A stretch of DNA of 7,847 nt from NCBI GenBank assembly GCA_030838305.1, contig JAUTWY010000564.1, forward strand, positions 1-7,847. Direction: 5' to 3'. This DNA comes from Acidobacteriaceae bacterium (GTDB lineage: Bacteria > Acidobacteriota > Terriglobia > Terriglobales > Acidobacteriaceae). The notes under the pieces were generated by a model that did not search any database, was not told where the DNA came from, and saw only the letters and a list, made by a program, of their open reading frames with translations. Made by a program: the position numbers and the translations under genes. Shown piece after piece: positions 1-4,708 of the stretch; position 1 is the first letter of the stretch; each line of letters opens with the position of its first letter.

Positions 1-1810
1 GGTTACAGGAATACATAAACTGACTTCTTTTGTGACCGAGGCTGGCGGCGAGCTCTGGTCGCCCGATGCCAAGAACATCCTCTTCACATCGGATGTTTAT
101 CCCGACTGCGATGGCGCTCCCGCCGAAGAAGCCGCCTGCAACGAGAAGAAGCTCGCAGAACATGAGAAATCAAAGGTGAAGGCATTGATCTTCGACCGCC
201 TGCTCTATCGCCATTGGAATGCCTACAAAGAAGGCAAGCGCAGCCACATTTTCGTTGTCCCCGTAAATGCTTGTGTGGGGACAGCCGCCGCCCCCGGCTG
301 TCCCGCGGGCGCAGCCCGCGATCTTACGCCCGGGGACTACGACTCACCCGTGTTCTCGCTCGGCGGCCAGGACAACTACGCCTTCTCGCCCGACGGCCAG
401 GAGTTTTGCTACACCTCGAATCACGACAAGAACGAAGCCGCTTCCACCAACAACGATCTCTGGATCGTCCCAGTCAGTGTGGGAGCGGGCGACTCGCCTG
501 CACAGGTTTTAGCCAAAACGAAAAACATCACCGCCGATAATCCCGCCAGCGATTCGACGCCGCTCTATTCGCCCGATGGCCGCTACATCGCCTACCGTGC
601 CCAGCAGCGTCCGGGATACGAGAGCGACCGCCTTCGCTTGATGCTGTATGACCGCAAAACGGGGGAGAAGAAAAATCTGACAGAGGATTTTGACCAGTGG
701 GTGGGTACTTTTACTTGGTCGCCGAACTCGTCCCGCATCTATTTCAACACCGAGAACGAAGGCAAAGCTCCGATATTTTCTCTCCTTATTGCGACAGGGA
801 AGCGTGTCGAGGTTCCGACCTTGATCATGGCGACAGAAGATGACATGGTCGTCGCACCGAACGGCGAAGACATCTACTTCACAAACAACTCTCTTGGAGA
901 ACCGAATGCGATATACGGCTTCATGCTCTGTCCGACGGTGTGCGGCGATCCTCCCCCTCCGCCACCTGGGAAGCTGACTCACCTCAACGACGCACTGCTC
1001 TCCGAAATCGCCATGTCCCCGCTCGAGTCCTTCTGGTTCATCGGCGCTCACAACGACAAGGTCGAAGGCTTCCTGGTTAAGCCACCGAACTTCGATGCCA
1101 ACAGAAAATATCCCGTAAAGTTCCTCATCCACGGCGGCCCGCAGGGCGCCTGGGGCGACGACTGGAGCTACCGCTGGAATCCCGAACTCTTCGCCGCACC
1201 AACCTCATCAGGCCCAGGATACGTGGTCATCATGATCAACTTTCATGGCTCGACCGGCTACGGACAGAATTTCATCGACGCCATCAACGGCGACTGGGGG
1301 GGTGCTCCGTTTGAAGACCTGATGAAGGGCCTCGACTACGCAGAAGAGCATTATGGTTTCATTGATAAGTCTCGCGAATGCGCGCTGGGCGCCAGCTACG
1401 GCGGGTACATGGCCAACTGGATCCTCGGTCACACCGACCGTTTCAAGTGCATCGTTTCGCACGATGGCATGTTCAACACGTTTTCCGCATGGGGCACCAC
1501 TGAAGAGCTCTGGTTCAACAACTGGGAGTTCGGGGGCACACCGTATACGAATCATGACGTCTACAACAAATGGTCTCCGCGCAATTCGGCCAAGAAGTTC
1601 AAGACGCCCACTCTCGTCATCCACGGCCAGCGCGACTACCGCCTCGATGTGAGCGAAGGCCTCCAGCTTTTTACCACGCTCCAGATGATGGGGGTGCCCT
1701 CGAAAATGCTTTACTTCCCAGACGAAGGCCACTGGGTACTCAAGCCGCAAAATAGCCGCCTCTGGTACGAAACCGTCAACGCCTGGGTGGATCAGTGGAC
1801 CAAGAAATAA
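1..1810 (+). CDS. S9 family peptidase, dipeptidyl-peptidase-5-like (5' truncated by window edge)
   Basis: Serine peptidase of the prolyl oligopeptidase family, expected to release dipeptides from oligopeptides, probably in the periplasm. The frame is open to the left edge (first whole codon at 2), so the signal peptide and start lie outside; 602 codons are visible and roughly 80-100 residues are probably missing. The GTG at 32 is only an internal codon, used here as residue 1. The N-terminal two thirds is a beta-propeller with recurring SPDG-type blades (SPDAKN, SPDGQE, SPDGRY). The hydrolase domain starts near residue 345: HGGP at 367-370, NFHGSTGYG at 403-411, nucleophile Ser455 in GASYGGY, Asp535 in HGQRD and His567 in DEGHW. 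NFHGSTGYG and the ELWFNNWEFGG stretch resemble DPP5/DPPV enzymes more than acylaminoacyl peptidases. Unusual points are an in-frame palindromic insert (residues 83-97) and a run of six prolines at 307-312. It is convergent with the next gene, and no clear terminator is seen between them. Confidence 0.93.
   Translation, partial: VTGIHKLTSFVTEAGGELWSPDAKNILFTSDVYPDCDGAPAEEAACNEKKLAEHEKSKVKALIFDRLLYRHWNAYKEGKRSHIFVVPVNACVGTAAAPGCPAGAARDLTPGDYDSPVFSLGGQDNYAFSPDGQEFCYTSNHDKNEAASTNNDLWIVPVSVGAGDSPAQVLAKTKNITADNPASDSTPLYSPDGRYIAYRAQQRPGYESDRLRLMLYDRKTGEKKNLTEDFDQWVGTFTWSPNSSRIYFNTENEGKAPIFSLLIATGKRVEVPTLIMATEDDMVVAPNGEDIYFTNNSLGEPNAIYGFMLCPTVCGDPPPPPPGKLTHLNDALLSEIAMSPLESFWFIGAHNDKVEGFLVKPPNFDANRKYPVKFLIHGGPQGAWGDDWSYRWNPELFAAPTSSGPGYVVIMINFHGSTGYGQNFIDAINGDWGGAPFEDLMKGLDYAEEHYGFIDKSRECALGASYGGYMANWILGHTDRFKCIVSHDGMFNTFSAWGTTEELWFNNWEFGGTPYTNHDVYNKWSPRNSAKKFKTPTLVIHGQRDYRLDVSEGLQLFTTLQMMGVPSKMLYFPDEGHWVLKPQNSRLWYETVNAWVDQWTKK
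278..320. repeat. Double GC-rich palindrome (REP-like) inside the S9 peptidase gene
   Basis: Two perfect hairpins sit almost back to back. GGGACAGCCG (278-287) pairs with CGGCTGTCCC (295-304) around a 7-base loop, and CGCGGGC (304-310) pairs with GCCCGCG (314-320) around GCA. The arms share base 304. The block is read in frame and encodes Gly/Ala/Pro-rich residues between a VPV strand and an RDLTPGDYDSP stretch that in relatives I would expect to be nearly adjacent. The palindromic form and the flanking TGTGGGGACA resemble dispersed repeats I associate with acidobacterial genomes; that match is from memory and was not checked. A further TGTCCCC at 256-262 could also pair with GGGGACA at 277-283. 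Confidence 0.6.
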
Positions 1811-1904
1811 TTCGGCTCTCGAGCTTTCGGCAAAGCCTATGTGGGGACATGTAACGCCCAAACCTGCAATTTTCGGCGTCGGTTCCTTCTCGGCACCTGC
1901 GGCC

Positions 1905-2786
1905 CTATAGCCTTCGTCGCAGATGTTCCTCTGCGCTCAGGTTGGCGCCGGCCAGCAACAGCAGACCGGTCAGGAATGCCCAGAACATCATGCTCACCGA
2001 GAGCGCAAAGGGACCGTAGACTTCGCCAAAATTGAGCCAGGGCAGCGCGAGAATATATCCATACTTCAATGCTTCAGAAAGCAGTCCCATGATAATGGCC
2101 GCAGGCAAAACGGCGCGCACCGGAACCTTCCCGTTGGGCAGTACCCAATAGATCAGAAAAAAGATAGCAATGCTGGCAGCAATGGCAAACACCTTCATCA
2201 CAACAAAACCCACCACGCGAATAAATCCCGTGCCATGACCGTGCAGTAGAAATCCCATCAAGGCCACGTTGCCCGCGGTCATGGCAATGGAGAGCAGCGT
2301 CAATACGCCGCAACCGAAAGCCAGTCCCAACGAGATCAGTTGGTTGCCCAGATACGACCGATTGTTGGGAAATCGCCAGACGCGGTTCAGCGCCACCTCT
2401 AGCGGCATGAATACGCCGGACGACGTCACCAGCAGAATGATCAGCGATACGACCTGCACGCGATGCCGCGTATCGACCATGGCATTCAGGTTGCGGATGA
2501 CAAACTCCTGACCCGCGGGTAGAGAGTCGCGCAGCAACTCAACCACCACGTCATACATCACTCGCGAGTGAAAAACCCGCCGGATCAATGTCATCAGCAG
2601 CACGACGAAAGGGAAAAAAGACAAGATTGCGTTGGCGGCGACGGAGAAGGCAAATGTGTGCACATCCGTGCGCAACAGGTATCTTGTGGTGTAGAAGGCC
2701 ATCCCAGGACGTCGGCGTCGCGGGAGTGGTGGCGGGGATACCCCCTCCACAGGTTGGGAGACCGGAACTGTAGTTGGATCGGGCAC
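1905..2786 (-). CDS. YihY/virulence factor BrkB family inner membrane protein
   Basis: Integral membrane protein of the BrkB/YihY (UPF0761) family, 293 residues. Its molecular role is not settled: the family was once called RNase BN, which is now considered wrong, and transport or envelope functions have been suggested. A proline- and arginine-rich cytoplasmic N-terminus (residues 1-29, with a RRRR run) is followed by about six hydrophobic segments near 43-68, 110-130, 148-183, 191-215, 224-250 and 257-282. Family-like landmarks are the S-x-FFPF stretch in the first segment, FMPLEVALNRVW near 126-137, WVLPNGKVP near 214-222 and the final FLTGLLLLAGANL. The start is GTG at 2786: an in-frame stop lies just upstream (2796-2798) and AAGGGA precedes it at SD distance. 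A later start at Met29 would remove only the basic tail. The gene faces the S9 peptidase tail to tail and is divergent from csp. No convincing promoter was found. Confidence 0.9.
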   Translation of the reverse strand: MPDPTTVPVSQPVEGVSPPPLPRRRRPGMAFYTTRYLLRTDVHTFAFSVAANAILSFFPFVVLLMTLIRRVFHSRVMYDVVVELLRDSLPAGQEFVIRNLNAMVDTRHRVQVVSLIILLVTSSGVFMPLEVALNRVWRFPNNRSYLGNQLISLGLAFGCGVLTLLSIAMTAGNVALMGFLLHGHGTGFIRVVGFVVMKVFAIAASIAIFFLIYWVLPNGKVPVRAVLPAAIIMGLLSEALKYGYILALPWLNFGEVYGPFALSVSMMFWAFLTGLLLLAGANLSAEEHLRRRL

Positions 2787-2925
2787 AGGGTTCCCTTAAT
2801 CCTATCAAAGGGTTACGTCCGGCCAGGAAATGCGCTTTGGGGACGAAAATGCGTGGTTTCTTATACTCTGTTAAAGCTTCAAATGTGACCAGGGGTTATT
2901 TTGGGGTTCGTTTTGCTAATTTTTC

Positions 2926-2954
2926 TTGCGAAACGTTTTAATACTGCTTATTAT
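2926..2954 (+). promoter_or_regulatory. Sigma70-type promoter for the csp leader
   Basis: TTGCGA (2926-2931) and TATTAT (2949-2954) are separated by exactly 17 bases, within an AT-rich stretch that stands out from its surroundings. Transcription would begin near 2961, giving a leader of about 275 nt before the csp GTG. Long leaders are known for cspA-type genes in other bacteria. A weaker upstream alternative is TTGGGG (2837-2842) with TATACT (2862-2867), at a poor 19-base spacing. Confidence 0.6.
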
Positions 2955-2960
2955 CTGGTG

Positions 2961-3235
2961 CGCATCATCCCGGGAGCATCGGGGATGAGTTGTAAGGCAG
3001 GTTGATGTCTTGAGCAGGGCAGTAGAAATTAGCGTCGATGGTCCAGGACTCCGGAAGTTCACGCCGCAGTTTCTTTACGCGGCGCGAAACTGAGGAGTCT
3101 TTTGCTTGGGGGTAATTTCTTTTGCACAGAGACACGCAACCGGGTTTCACTGGCTCTCTCGAGGGGGCGCTCCGTTTCTCGGAGCACGATTGGGAAATCC
3201 AGGGACCTAATTCTTAATGATAGAGGAGGAGTTTT
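2961..3235 (+). promoter_or_regulatory. Structured 5' leader of the cold shock gene (candidate thermoregulatory RNA)
   Basis: This stretch holds no convincing protein gene on either strand but several hairpins. H1 is TCATCCC (2965-2971) with GGGATGA (2982-2988). H2 is a long imperfect rod: AGGACTCC (3045-3052) with GGAGTCTT (3094-3101, one G-U pair), then short pairing of AG and TTC, then CGCCGC (3062-3067) with GCGGCG (3079-3084) around an 11-base loop; four Ts follow within 3100-3103. H3 is GCTCCG (3169-3174) with CGGAGC (3180-3185) around TTTCT. The strand 3045-3052 can also pair with GGAGTTTT at 3228-3235, which contains the SD and reaches the start codon, so two exclusive folds are possible. 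Leader-mediated control of translation is known for E. coli cspA; its operation here is inference. Confidence 0.5.
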
Positions 3236-3439
3236 GTGAGAGAGAAGGGAACAGTGAAGTGGTTCAACGGGGCGAAGGGATATGGTTTCATCCAGCGCTC
3301 CACCGGGGAGGATGTTTTCGTACATTTCTCCGCGATTCAGGAGAACGGCTATCGCTCGCTCAACGAGGGTGAGACCGTGGAGTTCGATCTGCTCAAAGGC
3401 CCGAAAGGCTTTCAGGCGGGTAACGTCGTTCGCGCCTAA
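3236..3439 (+). CDS. CspA-family cold shock protein
   Basis: Single cold-shock-domain protein of 67 residues, the usual size for the family. It forms a five-stranded OB barrel that binds single-stranded RNA and DNA in the cytoplasm and acts as an RNA chaperone. RNP1 is KGYGFI at residues 14-19 and RNP2 is VFVHF at 27-31. The aromatic binding residues W9, F10, Y16, F18, F28, H30 and F31 are all present, so it should be functional. The start is GTG at 3236: a very strong SD (AGAGGAGGA, 3222-3230) lies 5 bases upstream and the protein then begins as family members do (GTVKWFN at 5-11). It is a monocistronic unit with its own promoter, a long structured leader and an intrinsic terminator 22 bases after the stop. 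Whether it is cold-induced cannot be told from the protein alone; many csp paralogs are constitutive. Confidence 0.97.
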   Translation: MREKGTVKWFNGAKGYGFIQRSTGEDVFVHFSAIQENGYRSLNEGETVEFDLLKGPKGFQAGNVVRA

Positions 3440-3461
3440 CCGCTGGCTCTACGATTTCCCG

Positions 3462-3496
3462 ACCCTCCCGCTTCCATCGGGAGGGTGTTTCATTTT
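3462..3496 (+). terminator. Rho-independent terminator of the csp gene
   Basis: ACCCTCCCG (3462-3470) and CGGGAGGGT (3478-3486) form a perfect 9 bp stem with a 7-base loop, followed by the T-rich tail GTTTCATTTT. It lies 22 bases after the csp stop codon, so csp should be transcribed alone. Confidence 0.88.
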
Positions 3497-3579
3497 GGGG
3501 CTCATTCATTTTCTACGCTCGTGCATTCGAGTTCCTGTCATCTTGCTGTTTCCTGCGGCTGAACATCAATGTGACGGAT

Positions 3580-3602
3580 AAAAAAAGGGGCCCGGAAGCC
3601 CC
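3580..3602 (-). terminator. Rho-independent terminator of the small secreted-protein gene
   Basis: Read on the minus strand, GGGGC and GCCCC (plus-strand 3598-3602 and 3587-3591) form a stem with a 6-base loop, followed by seven Us (A run at 3580-3586 on the plus strand). It starts 27 bases beyond the TAG of the minus-strand gene ending at 3630. The stem is short but entirely GC. Confidence 0.8.
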
Positions 3603-3629
3603 ATTCTAGTCACAAAGTGAAATGTATGA

Positions 3630-4028
3630 CTACCTCTGGCACGAGTCGCTTACCATCTGCACGTCGGTGATCTTCAAATGACCGTGCTCGGTGTTGCTCT
3701 TCTTCATGCCTGAGTCATGCGCCGCGTCTTTGGCATCTTCTTTCATGTTATGCGCCGTCGCGTTCGACACCACGCCCGTCGCAGTGATGGTGTGGCCCAC
3801 ATGGCTGGAGAGGTCTACGCCGCTCTTGTGGCCCCGAGCCTCCCACGTGCTGCCATCATTTCCCGTGAGCACGAACTCATCAGCGCTATCGCCTTTGCTC
3901 AAGCAACCCGTTATCGTCCTTACATCCCCTTTCGACTTATCACTGGTCTCCTCTTGCGCGATCGCCCACGACGCGGTCAGACCTGCAAGAACCAGGCACA
4001 TTACCAAACGAATCAATTTGGTTGTCAT
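3630..4028 (-). CDS. Small secreted protein, probable OB-fold-like domain, function unknown
   Basis: Exported protein of 132 residues that I cannot assign to a named gene. Residues 1-24 are a clear signal peptide: a Lys/Arg start, a hydrophobic core from about 6 to 19, and AIA before the likely cleavage at Gln25. The mature part alternates predicted strands (VRTITGCLS 36-44, EFVLTGNDGSTWEARG 51-66, HTITATGVVSN 79-89, LKITDVQMVSD 118-128), in the style of the small OB-fold/DUF5818-like secreted proteins common in Acidobacteriota. The stretch 92-117 is polar and rich in His, Lys, Asp and Glu, and looks like an inserted loop. The two mature cysteines, C42 and C130, could form a disulfide. The ATG at 4028 is supported by AAGGAG (4035-4040) 6 bases upstream. 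It is a single-gene unit with its own promoter and terminator. The domain assignment is by pattern only. Confidence 0.82.
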   Translation of the reverse strand: MTTKLIRLVMCLVLAGLTASWAIAQEETSDKSKGDVRTITGCLSKGDSADEFVLTGNDGSTWEARGHKSGVDLSSHVGHTITATGVVSNATAHNMKEDAKDAAHDSGMKKSNTEHGHLKITDVQMVSDSCQR

Positions 4029-4070
4029 TGGTTTCTCCTTAGGGGTGCGACACCCAGACAGCTTAGTTGC

Positions 4071-4098
4071 ACAATAGCTCGTCCACGGCCAACCTCAA
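4071..4098 (-). promoter_or_regulatory. Sigma70-type promoter for the small secreted-protein gene
   Basis: On the minus strand, TTGAGG (plus-strand 4093-4098) and TATTGT (plus-strand 4071-4076) are 16 bases apart, each matching 4 of 6 consensus bases. Transcription would begin near 4064, giving a leader of about 36 nt that includes the AAGGAG SD. Plausible rather than certain. Confidence 0.45.
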
Positions 4099-4200
4099 TT
4101 TCGGGTGGATGAGAAAACCCACTGTTGCTCTCGATTTTGGCGCGGCGCACCTGACCTCGGATGTTGCACTGGATTTCGGATCTGGCACTTGCTTTTGGGT

Positions 4201-4256
4201 GGCACAGCGCTTCAGCGCCGCGATAACTTCTTTTGTTGAAACCGGCTTTAGCCGGT
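4201..4256. repeat. REP-like palindromic element in the intergenic region
   Basis: Two palindromic units 22 bases apart. The first is GCGCTTCAGCGC (4207-4218), with CAGCGC also repeated directly at 4205 and 4213. The second is ACCGGC (4241-4246) with GCCGGT (4251-4256) around TTTA. The arrangement of GGCACAGCGCTTCAGCGC, a short AT-richer spacer and ACCGGCTTTAGCCGG looks like the short interspersed palindromes I recall from acidobacterial intergenic regions; this was not verified. It lies about 28 bases upstream of the candidate -10 of the next gene. No run of Ts follows either stem, so it is unlikely to be a terminator. Confidence 0.5.
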
Positions 4257-4284
4257 CCCCATGTTTGCGTCCCGCGGCTTAGGC

Positions 4285-4290
4285 TATACT
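4285..4290 (+). promoter_or_regulatory. Candidate -10 element (TATACT) for the GlsB/YeaQ-type gene
   Basis: TATACT at 4285-4290 matches 5 of 6 consensus bases and would start a transcript near 4297, about 25 nt before the ATG. No good -35 is seen at 16-18 bases upstream, so either the promoter is weak or activated, or this is a chance match. Confidence 0.35.
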
Positions 4291-4321
4291 CGACGACATT
4301 CTGAAGGCACGGAGGAAAACC

Positions 4322-4591
4322 ATGTTCCACTTACTCTGGTATGTTCTGGTTGGTCTGATCGCGGGGGTGATCGCGAAATCTGTGATGCATGTCCACATGA
4401 CGATCTTCTGGACGATCGTGCTCGGCATCATCGGATCGATCCTCGGCGGCGGCATTACCCACATGTTTTCGCGTCCGTCCAACGAACGATATCATCCCGC
4501 CGGCCTCATCGTTTCCATCCTGGGTGCGGTCCTTGTGCTCTTCATTTGCTTCAAGCTCAAGATCCATTTTCCCCAGGTCGCCCCATTCTAG
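4322..4591 (+). CDS. GlsB/YeaQ/YmgE family stress-response membrane protein
   Basis: Small inner-membrane protein of 89 residues, of the family annotated as transglycosylase-associated protein or GlsB/YeaQ/YmgE; the biochemical role is unknown. Members are often induced by envelope or general stress. There are three hydrophobic segments, near 3-20, 27-47 and 60-77. Glycine-patterned signatures typical of the family are present: GLIAGVIAK (11-19), GIIGSILGGG (35-44) and GLIVSILGAV (61-70). The loop SRPSNERYHP (50-59) and the tail KLKIHFPQVAPF are polar or amphipathic. The start ATG follows GGAGG (4311-4315) by 6 bases. It is transcribed alone: divergent from the small secreted-protein gene, and closed by a strong terminator 12 bases after the stop. 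Confidence 0.94.
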   Translation: MFHLLWYVLVGLIAGVIAKSVMHVHMTIFWTIVLGIIGSILGGGITHMFSRPSNERYHPAGLIVSILGAVLVLFICFKLKIHFPQVAPF

Positions 4592-4603
4592 CTCGACTCT
4601 AAT

Positions 4604-4634
4604 CAGGCCGGCCTTGCGCCGGCCTGTTTTTTTT
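4604..4634 (+). terminator. Strong Rho-independent terminator after the GlsB/YeaQ-type gene
   Basis: CAGGCCGGC (4604-4612) and GCCGGCCTG (4618-4626) form a perfect 9 bp GC-rich stem with loop CTTGC, followed immediately by eight Ts (4627-4634). On the minus strand the stem is not followed by a T run, so it is directional. Confidence 0.95.
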
Positions 4635-4708
4635 CTTACTCCCAACTTAAAGTGAAATCGAAGTGAACAGAATCCCGGGCTGGAGGCGGCTGGGGGGCTG
4701 CCAGAACT

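Noticed and set aside
509..1132. 207-codon minus-strand open frame inside the S9 peptidase gene
   Set aside because: It is antisense to a clearly recognised peptidase, has no family signature and is best explained as a codon-bias shadow.
1819..1836. Small stem GCTTT/AAAGC after the S9 peptidase stop codon as a terminator
   Set aside because: Only 5 bp and not followed by a T run on either strand. I see no convincing terminator in the 94-base convergent gap 1811-1904.
1208..1861. 217-codon minus-strand open frame over the S9 catalytic domain
   Set aside because: It overlaps the catalytic triad region on the opposite strand and has no independent SD or motif.
2862..2867. TATACT as the main csp promoter
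   Set aside because: The only upstream partner, TTGGGG, is 19 bases away and poor. The 2926-2954 promoter fits much better.
2965..3325. Short minus-strand open frames in the csp leader (2965-3150 and 3059-3325)
   Set aside because: The second overlaps the cold shock gene antisense. Neither resembles a protein, and the region is better explained as an RNA leader.
4067..4282. 71-codon plus-strand frame in the intergenic region before the GlsB/YeaQ-type gene
   Set aside because: No SD, overlaps the REP-like element and the candidate promoter, and the composition is not protein-like.
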